Origin: Lytechinus variegatus
Taxonomy: Eukaryota; Echinodermata; Echinoidea; Temnopleuroida; Toxopneustidae
Reading direction: 5' to 3'
Length of the DNA stretch: 64,000 nucleotides
Assembly: GCF_018143015.1 (NCBI RefSeq)
Contig: NC_054758.1
Coordinates: 3,990,001 to 4,054,000, forward strand
Position numbers and translations under genes: made by a program. How positions within the stretch are numbered: position 1 is the first letter of the stretch; each line of letters opens with the position of its first letter. Shown here piece after piece: positions 45,585-58,700 of the stretch. A model generated the notes under the pieces. It had not been told where the DNA came from, did not search any database, and worked only from the letters and a program-made list of their open reading frames with translations.

Positions 45585-48500
45585 ATGAATTTGAAGGTAA
45601 GTAGACAAAATCTGAAATTTATAATGTTGTTTTGTCACACAGCATGGGGTCGGGGGGGGGGGGGTGCGCCATAGACCCCCCCCCCCTCGTTCCTTGTCAA
45701 AGATTCTGAACGACAAGAAAAAAAATGTCGCCTTTTGCGGGTGATAACCCTTCTTTTTTTATTGCTTGTCATTTTCTTGAACTACCCCTTCCTCTACTCT
45801 ATTAGGTCCATGAGTAGACCTACCGAAAGTCAATACGTATATCCCCGTTTAACAATTTCCGTCCAACGACATTAGGCGATAATCAATTCAATTAGGACAT
45901 ATCCAGGGTTTGAAAATGGTTCTTGTCCTTTGTCAATGTCAGCACATAAACAGGTTATCACTACGAAAATTGTAAATAAATATCCTCCCCAAAAACCTTA
46001 AAATTCATAAGTGTGAGATATTGGTATTATTATAGATATGTTTCCCTAAAAATGTAACGAAGAAAATGAAAAAAAAATATTATAGGGGAAACCTTGTTTT
46101 CTTCCTCCATATTGGTGGCTCATGCAGAGGGTTAGGCGGGGTTCTCTCGCAACATGGATCATTCAATGAATAACTCGGCAGGAGACTCTATGTCATCAGA
46201 CATGATTCATCGAGACATATTCGAATTAATAATAATATGAATCAACATAGTACTTACACTTCTTGCATGACAATAAAAAAATGGTGATAATGACGAGGTT
46301 AAAATCTGTATCCTTATCTCTTCTTTCCCTTTTTTTGTGCTTGCTTCAATTACTACTTGAACTTACACTTTAGTGACCATTGTGAAATGTCTAATATTGT
46401 ATAATGAGTTTTTATTCTTAAGTTTGCCTCTTATTCTCTTTCCAGTTTCCACCTCTTGCTTTCCCTTTTCTTTTGTCTTATCCTATTTCTTTCCCTTTTC
46501 TCACCCTTTTCCTCTCCTCTCTCCTCTTTCTTCCTAATCTTTTACTCCCCTATTCTTCATTGGTGACACCTTGTAGTAATTATGTAATGATTTTTTGGAA
46601 TTTACTTATGATACAATTCTTTTTCATCTGTATGAATCTCCATTGAATTTGAATATTTATCTTTATATTTTTGTGTGTTTCTATTTGAACATGACTTGTA
46701 AACAGTCACTCATTTTAGTCTTTGACTGCTTGTGATCGTATTTTGATAGTTTTATCGCAATAAAATCCAATATATACATAGGCGGCGGAAGCGGGGGTGG
46801 GGGGATAGATCCCCCGAAACTTTTAGGTGGGGGACGGTCCCCCTAGATTTTTAGTTGATAACTTTTTTTGTTTTGACTTTTGCTTGTCAATTTTGTTTCC
46901 TGCGTCCCCCCTAAATTCTGGTGAACCCCCTTAAAATGTCTCTTGTCCCCCAAAATTTAGGTTGATGACCTTTTTTTGCTTGTCAATTTTTTTTACATGT
47001 GTCCATCACAAAATTTCAGGTAGACCCCCCCTAATTTTGTTTGCTTCCGCCGCCAATGAATATAGCATAATCGAAACCACAACCTTATCTGAATTTGAAA
47101 CGAGAGACATATTAAGCTAAAAGACCATAAAAACATATGATTTTGCAAAAATTAATTGTATCCCAGTCTTATTGATTAAAAATCCTAGTTAAAATCAATT
47201 GATCAACGGGTCGGGATACCATAGGGGAAATGTTAACGAACTTTCCAGCCCAAGTGATAGAAAGTGAACGTTACAGTTTTAAAGCGATTGAATTTCCTAG
47301 ACACTAATTTCCTAATCTAATTCTAAGTACTGACCGCATGTAACTTCAAGCATAGTTTTCTATAAGTATTATGTTCTCAGAAAAAAAATAGAACAATATC
47401 ACCTACAGACCAAAATATGCCTTTTGACATCGTAAGATTTTGGCATTTGACCACTCCCAGTTTTTTGTTATGCCTAAAAAATGAAAAATTATATCTCTTT
47501 TAAACTAACATGTACATGTATGTCTTTATTTAATAGATCAAATGCACCCTCCAAGCAGTACTGAGCATTGCTACAATGTGGCATACGATCAACGCACAGG
47601 GTAAGTTGTTTTTTCTAATTGGTCTGATGCCAATTCGTCCAATTGCCAACTCGTCTACTATCATTTAGCCTACCATCAGTTCGTCTACAATACACATGGT
47701 CTAATTGCCATTTGTCTAATAACCAGTTGGTCCAATAGCCATTTAGTCCATATAGCCTTTGGTCCAATTCGACTGAGTGTTAGTTGTGCAAAATGAATGA
47801 CAATGAAATGGACATTAGACCAACTGGTAATATGAGACGAAATGGTCATAGACGAAACGGTGATTGTAGACGAAGTGATGATTGGACTAAATGGTTATTG
47901 GACCAAACGGTTGTTAGACGGAATGTTCATGGACGGAATGGCATTAGACTAAATGAAAGTAGACTATTTGATGAGTGGACGAGTTGGCATTAGACGGATT
48001 GGCAAGTTACCGTTTTTTCATGTGTAGGTGAAATGTTATTTCAAACTTTCAGGGACAATTTAGGATCTACTTAGACTTTGCAAGATTGCACAACTATTCA
48101 AAACATACTGGATGGATTGCATGAACTAGGTTGATCATCCTGAGGTATTTTATTATTGTTTATGGTAGCCCAAACATGGAATTTTGTATCGGCGCAGCGC
48201 TTTGTAACTGAAAGGAAAAAGGCGCCTTTGGATTGGATTGGATCAACCATGGACCTATCCATGGATTGGATTAACCAAGGACCTATCCATGGATTATCTA
48301 TGCGAGGGTCTCGATGGGGGCAAATAACCAAGATTGCATTTTATTTCAAAATATATTTAAAAAAAGGAAAAGATCTTGCGCACAATTTACTTCTTTTTTT
48401 GGTGGGGGATGATAATGATGGCGCTGCTGCTGCTGATAATGATGATAATATGATGGTGCATATGATGATGGTGATGATGAAGAAGAAGAAGAAAGAAAGA

Positions 48501-50066
48501 AAGAAGATGGTGGTAATGAAAATGATGAAAATAATGATGATGATGAACAATGTTGCATCGAAAATCTGGTCTAGGCCTATACATTGACAATTAACACCTG
48601 TTCTTGACCCACCTCTATAGGTCTGAATCCCGACAGGGGTGTAACATTTCACCTCCGCGCCGTCTGTGCCCCCTACCAACTTGAACTCGCCAAGAACGGC
48701 CACAACTCCTGCAACAACAAGGTGATTGACGAGATGCACGATTACGCCGAGAACGTGTACCTGCAGGGGTACAACCGAGACCTGGTCGAGGAGTACCTGA
48801 AGCTGTCTCAGACCGGTGAACTTTGTTACTCAGAGGGTATGAGGGTACACCAGATCACCGGAAGTTGTGACTGCATGAACAAGGTCTGCGATCGTCACGA
48901 CCCGAAGAAGGTCGACTACTGTAACAGTAAGTGGGAAACTACGAACGTAGAGGGTGTAAATACTTTGCAGTGTTGCTGACTCCCTCTGGAAATGAAGTGG
49001 GTCATTTTACAGTCACACCAACGACTACAAACCGATCGATGATATGTCATTGGTAATAACGTAATAGCTTTGATCGGTCTGGATCTGTTTAACCAATGTG
49101 ACTGTAACATCGACTGTACTCCATTAGGGTTTACCCCGAATACACACACGAGTCGTCCAATTAACCGACAATCGAGGACGTTTTGAATTAAAATGGTTTA
49201 AAAGTCGACAGCCCGAAACAGTACACAGCCCGAAACAGTACACAACTGGGCGTTGTGGTGTGCACCTGTAATCCAAGCTATGTGGGGAAGTTACAAATTG
49301 ATGCAGAGGTTCGAGCCCTGGTCACGTCTTTCGGATGGTGACGTTAAATGTCGGTCCAGACGTAAATAATCATAATATCTGATTGATAAACGTCTGACAA
49401 AACTCAAATGCACACACACAGAATACACGAGCTAAAAGCAATGAAAAAATGACGTGTATAGCAAACAGGCCAAGGAGACAGACAAAATGAAAAACGGGGT
49501 TAGGGCAGAAAGTTGATGGATTTTTTTTCCCTGCAAATTAGTTTGGACAAGTTAAAGAGAAGATTTCACTCGGACATGTATTTGTCATGATCTGGTGTGG
49601 GAGGTTAGTTTTATTTGTAATATTAGTATTTGATACATTTTGTAGTGCAAAATATTTTTAGGTCTTTTTCAGTCATATTTCCTTTCTCTTTATCGCTTAG
49701 TGGCATTTGCAAAAAGCGGTACATACAATGATGATGATGATTTATTATTATCATAAATATTTAAAATCCAATGATAAGAGTGAAGATTTCATTTTTATAG
49801 CAGACCAAACACATAACCAGTCATCGTTATCCCCTAATTGTGCTACCGTCATACCTATATGAACCAACTCGAAATCGACCGATCATAAGTGATCCATCAT
49901 GTCGGTGGAGAGTCGGTTCCATCTGTGTGTTGTATAATAAAATCTTTAATTGAATATAATGCTTTTGTCATTATTTTACCCAACAGATATTGTCCTATCG
50001 CCATTTACACCCTCAATGAACACATCGTCAGCATACGATTGGCTGGGGTTTCAGCTGTCTTGGTAA
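45585..50066 (+). CDS. Small secreted six-cysteine protein, gene 2 (4 exons)
   Basis: Exons 45585-45596, 47537-47600, 48621-48926 and 49987-50066, with introns in phases 0, 1, 1 as in gene 1, give 153 residues. Exons 1-2 give a signal peptide (MNLKIKCTLQAVLSIATMWH, cleavage near INA-Q). Exon 3 gives cysteines C-x14-C-x37-C-x13-C-x6-C-x10-C, matching the gene 1 scaffold, plus one extra Cys in CDCMNKVC. Exon 4 (tail with SPFTPSMNTSSA, then TAA) is my inference from the phase-matched acceptor TTTTACCCAACAG. Without that splice, the exon 3 frame would run on to a stop at 48979. Introns carry a hAT MITE, a foldback element 20 bp past the exon 2 donor, and a GAT repeat. AATAAA occurs near 50804. 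The function is unknown; secretion is inferred. Confidence 0.75.
45640..45800. repeat. G/C-run MITE-like fragment in intron 1
   Basis: A G-run and C-run pair near 45651-45688 followed by TTTTTTTATTGCTTGTCATT, resembling 46777-47058. Confidence 0.4.
46777..47058. mobile_element. hAT-type MITE in intron 1 of gene 2
   Basis: Ends CATAGGCGGCGGAAGC and (reverse complement) CATTGGCGGCGGAAGC. Flanks aatatata (46769-46776) and aatatagc (47059-47066) are a decayed 8-bp duplication. Interior repeats C-runs with TTTTTTGCTTGTCAATTTT. Confidence 0.7.
47621..48011. mobile_element. GTCC-family foldback element in intron 2 of gene 2
   Basis: Begins GGTCTGATGCCAATTCGTCC and ends with the inverse of GGTAACTTGCCAATCCGTC. 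The arms are tandem 15-16 bp words (GTCTAATAACCAGTTG left, GACGAAATGGTCATA right). GTTTTTTC occurs just outside both sides, but not exactly at the left border. It starts only 20 bp after the exon 2 splice donor. Confidence 0.8.
48410..48555. repeat. GAT/GAA repeat
   Basis: Imperfect (GATGAT)n and (GAA)n near the 3' end of intron 2 of gene 2. Confidence 0.9.
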
Positions 50067-50280
50067 GAACTCACTGGACTAATCTCGGTGCGCAGACGAT
50101 CTATGCGCAACCCGTGATGTTGGTGGTATCCGTTGCAATGGCAACCGCCGGAGTGTATATGCCTTCATTGCTTTGGTATCATCTACGAGTATGACGTAAT
50201 TGATAGACTTTGATATAATTGGATATGATTGGTCAATACACAAAACAGTGGTAACTTTACTCAATTTGATTACTCTTCAC

Positions 50281-50513
50281 ACTTAAATGTTGGGCCGTTA
50301 CTGTCCACTGTGTTGGGTAATGTATGTTGGTAAAGAAGAAAATATATATTCTGGGTAATAATTATCCAATTGAGCAAATTTATTACCCAAGTATTAGTTT
50401 TTATCACCCAATTTGGACAGATTTTAACCACTTGTACTGTTTTTTGGACAGTATGATGCCTAGGGTTGGTTAAAAGTTGGGCATTTTTTGCCAAACTATT
50501 TTTTAAGAATGTT
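50281..50513 (-). mobile_element. MITE, ACTCTTAAAATAGTTGGGC family, inverted copy
   Basis: The reverse complement matches 38721-38940 in order: ACATTCTTAAAAAATAG, then the GGGTAATAAA region, then the CAGTGGACAGTAACGG end. Confidence 0.75.
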
Positions 50514-52290
50514 TAGATGTTCTGACATTGATGACATTAGAGTTGTAGATTTGATACAAAATGAAAACAAAAGTAAAAAAAAACAAACGAAGAGACGTTT
50601 CAAGTCTATCTGCCCTACCATCAGTTCCTCAAAATGCCTTGCATGAGGAAACCCTGTGTGATTCCATGCAACAAGCAAGTGTATGGCGAGTTTTATTTGA
50701 CAGAATCGATGGAATCGCCTTTGGGAAATTTTGGATCGCAAAATACAACACGAATTAATCTAAAGGTGTGTAAAAGTTGGCAGTATACAACATTCATATC
50801 CTTGAAATAAACACCTACATTCTATTGTGTAAGAATTCAAGGGGGATGCAAAGTGGAAAAATATTTGATCGAGAGAAACGAGTCATTTCCTTTTTTCTCT
50901 AGATTATTGACCAATCATTAAAAGTTGTTGACGCGATTACTTGGCAAAATATTTTATGTGATATTTTTTATTCAAAATAACAGACACTAAATTCATCACG
51001 TTTTCCTTGCATTTCCTGTTTATTTCAGATATGTAAAATCTATACACTATTTCTTCACTAAACAATGCTTTTTAAAAACACTGCCATGAACGATTTATTG
51101 CTTGATTATAGTAATCATTGACCCAAATTTCAATACACATTAATACCTTCATTACCAATATAAAAACAATGACTTCCATTCATAAACGTATCATTTCACA
51201 CAGAACTACTTTTCAAATCTATTGTATAGAGTAATATATGATTTTATAACATGTATAAGTTTCTTTCTTGCCGATATTACCCATATACAAGTGATTTTTT
51301 TTCTATTTCTGTAATTAGCGATTTTGTATGTTGATCTTTGACAAATTAAAATGAAATTCTCATAAAAAAATCTAAGCCATTGGTTGATTTGTTTTTCTTA
51401 ATGATGTATTTCAACAAGCAGAGGATCCGATTGATGACAACATTCCGACTATTCATGTCACGAACGGCCTTTTCACACGTGATTCTTGAATCATCATTAT
51501 AATGATGATTACTCTTGTAATCGTGACTGTGATTAGCGTTCGTGATCCTTATCATGTTCTAGTTTGATTTCACACGTGCTAAATATTCGTCATTAGCTTT
51601 ATTTTTCACTGGAATCATCATTCAAATTACGATTTTTTTTACCGGGTAAAAGGGCGGTAAGTTTTATGTGAGGTAGACTACAAGAATAATATCAGATGGG
51701 ACTGGGTTGGCTTTTCTACTATATAGATCAGAACGACGCTGATAAAAATATCACTTCTGTCACAATTGACAATCCAGGCAATGATCAAAAAGTTGTGAAC
51801 TAAACTTAATTGTATTTCGCTGTCGTCATCAAAAGTTTGTTCTGAGTACAGTCAATGCGATAGAGTTGATAAATCGTGGTGAAATGATGAGCACTATGAA
51901 TAGGCCTACTATCTAACTTTATTCTATACATACCAGTTCTAAAATGATGATAATGATATTTGTAATGAAAGTGTGTTATACTTGTTGTTCTTATTCTACA
52001 ATGATCTCATTATACTCTTTAATCGACTTATGTATTGGAATGAATATGTATTACGAGCACGCCAATATTTTGTATTTGTCTCTCCTTGATTACTATTGTA
52101 TTTTCCTTATGTGTTGTAATTTGTATATTTACATGTAAACAAAATGAATTTCCATTAGGTTGGACAATAAAAAACTAATATATCTCTCAAGCTTGGTAAC
52201 TGGACACATTTGAACGGTAAGTTTTAAAGTATAGCGCTCCCAACAGAGCTATTACAACAAGTGAGAAGAGTGCGGGTATCTCGCAACTCT
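50514..52290. other. Intergenic between the secreted-protein and transporter genes
   Basis: AATAAA near 50804 may end gene 2. GGCCTTTTCACACGTGATTC (51460) with an imperfect inverse near 51570 suggests a worn MITE. Otherwise AT-rich and unassigned. Confidence 0.4.
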
Positions 52291-52291
52291 T

Positions 52292-52627
52292 GGGTCCCAT
52301 TTCATAAAGGAATAATAACTGTTTTAACTATTCCATTATGGCAACTACACTGGAACCCTTGATTTTGATTGGCTGCTGAGCCCTGTTACCATGGCAGGTG
52401 GGTGTTTCATAAAGCTGCTGTTAGTAAGATAAGAGCGATTTTAAGAACGATTGGTGATCCTTTCTTGTGGTAAATGGTATATTCATTGGCGATGGTCTAG
52501 CGAGTAAGAAAGGATCACCAGTCGTTCTTAAAGTTGCTCTTAACTCTCGAACAGCTTTATGAAACGGCCCCCAGTTGACATGATGACTGATTTACAACTG
52601 TTCTGATTCTTTCATGAAACGGGGTCC
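52292..52627. mobile_element. Nested TTTCATAAAG-family MITEs
   Basis: The inner hairpin of about 185 bp (GTTTCATAAAGCTGCTGTTA to AACAGCTTTATGAAACGGCC, with GGTGATCCTTTCTT and its inverse) sits inside an outer pair. The outer words are GGTCCCATTTCATAAAGG and its inverse with TTTCATGAAACGGGGTCC. It lies about 100 bp beyond the transporter stop codon, probably in the 3' untranslated region. Related to 58797-59102. Confidence 0.75.
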
Positions 52628-52729
52628 TGATATATAGGAGAAACCATGTACGCAGAAGTGATGGGAAATATGCAAGAACCGTTTCACCAGCCTCAGCAGC
52701 GGTACCGCTCATCATTCCCCTCTCCCCTT

Positions 52730-55700
52730 TCAATATACGGTGGTCATCTCCGGCATCGAAGTCGAGTTGGTTACCAGGACGTCTTCGGGTACGTATAGGA
52801 TTCCTATTATTCAATGAAAGACAGGTAGGGTTGAAGACGATTTGTGACAATTTGACGTCACCCATATAAAGGAGAATAAAAAGGATGTAATGATGATTTA
52901 TCTTTGATATGCCAATCTCTGTAGACTATTCAGAGCCCAAAACACATATTTGATTTTATTATTGTTTTCTTCAGCATTCATATTTGTATAATACATTTTC
53001 CATAACATAACAAAACTATATATTAAAACCAAATTGTTTTTGGCATGCATCGTAGAGAAAAAAATTATCGTTCTTAACAAAATAATGATCTACTGGCATT
53101 ATTTATTACGTAGGCAATGGTGGATCTATAGGAAGGGGGGTGGTTACCCGTCCCCACCCCCTGGATCATCGTCTAATAGAATGAGAGGACATTGTCTTTT
53201 TTCAGTTGACAATTGCCATGACAGCGTCCCTTCTTTCCAAATGTACCATACCCCATCCCCCCTCATGCCCTGCTTATTATTATGTTTGGGGTTAGGACTG
53301 AGGTGATTAATATATTGTATATGTATAGATATAATAGATAAACCACTCATGGATTGAATTGCCTTCGTGCATTAGAGTATTATTATATTTTTAAAAATGT
53401 ATCGATTTAGCATACAAGGAAAGTGAAAATCCACGAAAGGAATTGCCCCGGTGCCGGCACACCGAACAGGTAAAAGTAGGTTTACAAAAAAGAATGGAAA
53501 TGAAATTGTACGTCTTTTAATGTAGGTCTGTACAATTCGAAAAAACAGTTCACGTCATTCATTAACTATTCTTGCGGTAAAAAGAATGATTACCTGAACA
53601 GATTATTATGTACTCGATGTGAATGTGATTTTATCCGGTTCGGGATACGGTTATTCGTACTAATCGATGTACCGGATACCTTTGACGGATATGATTGAAC
53701 AGAAATGGATATGCTTTTTTTATATCTACCTGCAATACAAGCCGTGGTGAAACAAGCAACGGATCCAGCGAAGAGGGCACGCAGGGCCACCGGGGACAGG
53801 ATCTTAGTCTGGTTGGGTGCCAGTGGGGTTAGGATGCCCAAGATCATTCCTACCGAGCCTATATTTGAGAAGCCGCAGAGGGCGTAAGTCGCAATAACTT
53901 CTGAACGTACCTGTAGGGCAATCATTAAAGATACAGCATGATAAGTAAAACCACACCAGTGACATATCTAGCACCGCGGTCACGTGAATTAATCGAAATT
54001 ACATTGTACTGCAGAGATAGAGTAGCGCGTAAGCCAAAAATATCGATTTCAAACAATAATCTTTGTCAAACCAAGAGCAGTATTGGTGTATGTTGACTAA
54101 TGGAAAAGCTCGGTGACCCATAAAACGAAAAATCTGAGGCACTCCGATATTTGTCTACCATTAATACATTCGTAACGTCAATTAAAGACACACCCACGAA
54201 GGCACACACTTGCACGTGCACACGCATACAATCACCCACGGGTATGGGTGCCAATATACACCCACATACACACACACATGTGTTTTTATTTTCAGAAAAC
54301 ACGTTAATACATTCAAACACGTTCATACAATGCGTGCTCCATCGAAAGGTGTCCTGAAACGCCAACGTTTGTTCTGCGGCACAATTACGCTGATACTCAC
54401 AGACAAAGTTGGTCCATTTCCCGTTGCTCTGTTTCTGATGTACTCCCCCATGACACCGTAAGCATAGAATTCGTTCAGGAACGTCTTGAGACCGATCAAC
54501 TCTGCCACCACCTGACAGTCCGACCATTCCACCCCCATCATGAAGGCCAGGGGCATGAAGACGTAGGAACAGATCAACTGGAACAAAGACGGAAGCCAGG
54601 GAACTTAAATACTGCAATCAACTATTTTGAATGTTCGATTGATTATTTCAAAAACTAGATTAGCCATGGTTTTAACTATCAAGTTACAACTATTTTACAA
54701 TGACCCCCCCCCCTCAAAAAAAAAAAGAATTGAACTGCTAACACTGTCATGATTTTGGTTAAAATGACGGATGATGGCAGTTTGGACAACGTACATAGAT
54801 TCATACATACAGTAATATATAGGTCTACTTGCAAAAAGGGTTTTAGAGATGACTGATTCACCTCAAAGGTTAACTCCGGATAACCAACAAGTCCTCCAAA
54901 GTATCCGAGGAGTGCGTTGACGAGGGCTAGGATGGATAGAAATGCCACAAGATTGGCAGCGATGTTGAGGACGATTGATATACCCAGTGCTGCTCCGTTT
55001 GCTGCTGCTTCAACCACGTTGCGCTCAGTTCTAGAAAAAGTGATCAAAAGGAAAGAGCGATAATTCACTGAGATCCGAGGTTAGTTAAAGCAGGTATGGC
55101 TCTGCTAGTGGACTCTTCATAACGCGATGCCGTTATACATTATTTTGATGTGCTGTTACGTAGTAATGAAACTAGTTTTCTCCAATGAAAATAGGAAAAG
55201 TTTCAGGACTATGTCATGAATGTGGCACTCCTCCGTCAACCAACTGATTATGACGAGGATTCTACACCATTTTACAAGTCGATATATTGCCCCTCTCCCA
55301 ATTTTTCACGAGGCGACCACCCCCCCCCCACTCCTATCGACACCTCTGGATTTCCGTAATAGTTAGTTTTTCCCTTTGTACAAGATAGATCTTCTTTTAA
55401 AAAAGATATATGCATTTCTGAACATAGCCTAAATGTTTGTACCCTTTCGGAAGCTCAACGTCGCTCTCCGTAACGAGTTTTGACTTCTCGGTCTCCGGGA
55501 ATGCCAGCTTGGATATAGCCAGGGCTGCCGGCGCCGACATCACCGATGCAGCTATCAGGTGTGAAGGGTCAATCCCAGCGAAGATGTATCCACCGAGCGT
55601 GGCCCCTGCTACTGTGGCCAAACCTCCCGTCATTACGGCATGGAGCTCCGATTTGGTCATAACCTCTAGGTAAGGCGCGATCATCACGGAAGACTCACTC

Positions 55701-58700
55701 TGTAACATGGAGGGAAAGGACAGTATTCCGCTTAAGTCATAAGGGCTTTATCACAATATTATACTAATATAATCCAGTGAGGACATCATCGTGGCGCAGG
55801 ATAATAATATTCCTGATGATATTTAAAGTGTACAAGATTATTATATTCTATAGATCGTAAGAGTTTGCAACGATACCGTGAATAACATTAGGATTACAAC
55901 TGGATGAATTATAGGCGTACAAAGTCGAGCCTCTGAAAAAGGGACACTTAAAGTAATGATTGTTTTAAACAAAAGAATCATCAGTGACGAGGAACTATTT
56001 TAAAATGGAAATGTTGGATTGATTCCTAAGCAGGAGGAGATGAATTTAAACACACTACAACGCCCTACCATTTACACACATTTGAACAGTGTAATGACAT
56101 AGAAACGAATTGTCAAGAACCAAAAATTTTGGCGGCTTCGAACAAACAGCCAACTCTCAAACCCATTGCCTGTTGATTTACCAGGCCGAAGAAGATGTTT
56201 CCAGCGGCGTTGATGGATTCGATGGCAGTAGTCTTCATGGTCCTCTGCATGAGCCAGGCCATCTTCTGAATCAATACCTGCATGATCCCCCAGTAGTAGA
56301 GTATGCCGATGAGGGCGCTAAAGTAGAACACTATGGGTAACACCTACAGTTGGATGATAAGCAAGAGGAAGCAACGTTGACGATAGTCTCATTTTATTTC
56401 AACAGAGCAGGGAAATAGTCGAGGCCGGAAAATCCGTAGCCTTTTGACGATGCTTCGTGAGTTGGCTATAATATTAAAGTAGTGGTAGAAGTGAGACTAG
56501 CCGTCGAGATCGAGCGACCTCACTCGCGATGGCTCATTCACCTGGGTTTGAGAAATTAGTTTTTTTTTTCTTGTCAGTCGCTCAGTTTCTGAAATACACG
56601 TCATATACCAGACATGAAGACTTGTCTAAAAGCTAATACTTTTGATTCATGAGGCCGCTAGAGAAAACCTTCTTCCTTATATTTCGTACACGTGACTACA
56701 CCCTAGGCCAAGGTCGGCAAAATGTGACATTGAGGCCGGCCTCGACTACACTCCTGCAACAGAGTTTGATCAATTACCCCAAAATATGTAAATTAGGCCC
56801 TACATTAATTTAGGTCACTACGATCCTGCACTTGTAGGTTCCTGAAATGCTCCGGTGTTTTGACAATAGGAAGAAAAAAAGGATACTTTCAGAAAGTTAA
56901 ATTTCAGTTTTACCCTTTGTAGGCCAAATAACTACTTTGCTATTTACAGAGTCCCGACCCCCCCCCCCCCCATCCCCTGCGTGACGCCTTCTTGTTTGGT
57001 TTTGAGGTGGTTACAGTCACATCTGGTGTAAGGAAAGAAACGTACGGCGAAAGCGAAGAAGTGTTCCTGATACCCTTCGCCGAAGAGGAAGATGGCACCA
57101 GCAGAGGAATAACTGAAGAGCCGTACGATCACCGTGTTAAGCCTCTCAAAGATGACCAACCCGACGTAGGTACGTAGGACAAAGAAGCCCAGAAGGAATT
57201 GCAGGACTAAGCCCCATATGACCGGTCTCCACAATACCTGTAAGAAAGAATAGTTGGGTTAAAGACAATTTCAGCATGATCAGTGGTCAAAGCAGGAGGG
57301 TTTTCTATCAAATGCAACATCCACATGATCCAAACATGGAGCGTTTTATCAAAGCGTATTTGTCCGACAAGCTGTCAGATCTGACATTCCTTGATTCTGA
57401 TTAGCCGAGAAGCACCGTTATTCTACGCTAACTGTGACTTGTCGCTCAAAAGAAGTGCCTGTTTCGAACTTTGATTTTATTTCTTATAATAATAATAATA
57501 ATGACAATAATAATAATAATAATACCAACATGCTTATATAGCGCATATCACTGCCAAATGCGTCCCTATGCGCTTAATTGGGTATTATTACCCTGGATTT
57601 AGCCTCGCAGCCTTTTACAGCGCGATGGCATTTCAAGGAATAAATTCCTGCCAGGTACCCATTTACCTCACCTGGGTCGAGTGCAGCACAATGTGGATGA
57701 ATTTCTTGCCGAAGGAAATTACGCCATGGCTGGGATTCGAACCCACAACCCTTTGTTTCAAAGTCCTAAGACTAATCAACTGGGCCACAACTCTCCACGA
57801 ATTATGTTGCCTTTAACTCTCCGCCAAAAATGCCCCCAGATCTGTAAGCACCTAAGAGCTTGCTTACTATTGGCAATCAATGATGCACATTTTACCCAAG
57901 TTGAAAGACATCTTTGTTTATGCAAGTTTAACACACGATTACTTTATTCTTATGGTGAAAATCAATTTTTTTTTTTTGGAAGATGTATGCCTACATGTTG
58001 GTGATAGATCAGATCGTTTCGAGAAAAGAAAAAAATTATCAAGAGAAAAACTTCTGCAAAAAAGATCTTTTTTTTAAAGTGGATCTTACAACCATGACCA
58101 CAGTGACACTATTATGCTAGAATCATTTTCGGGGAAGTTGATGGCATCGATACTCCTTAATTTGCATCACATGCACTCAACCTTCTATTAAATCGAGTCA
58201 ACTCGTATCGTAGTTAAAAATCTCGCAAAGTCACTTTACATCAATGAACCTTCATGAAATAAAACATTTAACCAGGGCCAACAAGTTTTGAAAGTTGCGG
58301 GGGGCTAACCATGCAAAAAATGTTTTTGTACACGGTTTTGGAAAAAAAGGTGGAGAAGGGGCCAGCCCCCCGGTTCCGCAACCCTATTCCCTTCAGAATG
58401 CAAAAATGAATTACATGTATATGTCTATTACCTTGTTTGGATTTGTTGACGTAAAATAACATAATAGAATTAGAAGGACCAGCCCTGCGAATGAGATGAG
58501 TTGGATGGGATTGTTTCTTGTCACTAAGTACAACACAACTCCGAATCCTACAAGTGATGCAACCATCAAGGGCCTGTGGAATATGAAATAAAAGATACAA
58601 AAAGTTAGATGTACACTGTTTATCAACGCATGTTGCGTCCAAATCAAGAAAAGATGTTCCAATCTTCTTTCGCCCTGGATTTAGGCAGTAGTCAAGGGGT

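Noticed and set aside
48341-48739. 132-codon minus-strand frame
   Set aside because: Antisense to exon 3 of secreted gene 2 plus a GAT repeat.
52647-52790. Plus-strand frame MYAEVMGNMQEPFHQ with a good donor, looking like a first exon
   Set aside because: It is the antisense of the terminal transporter exon and its 3' untranslated sequence, which fits better by phase and family.
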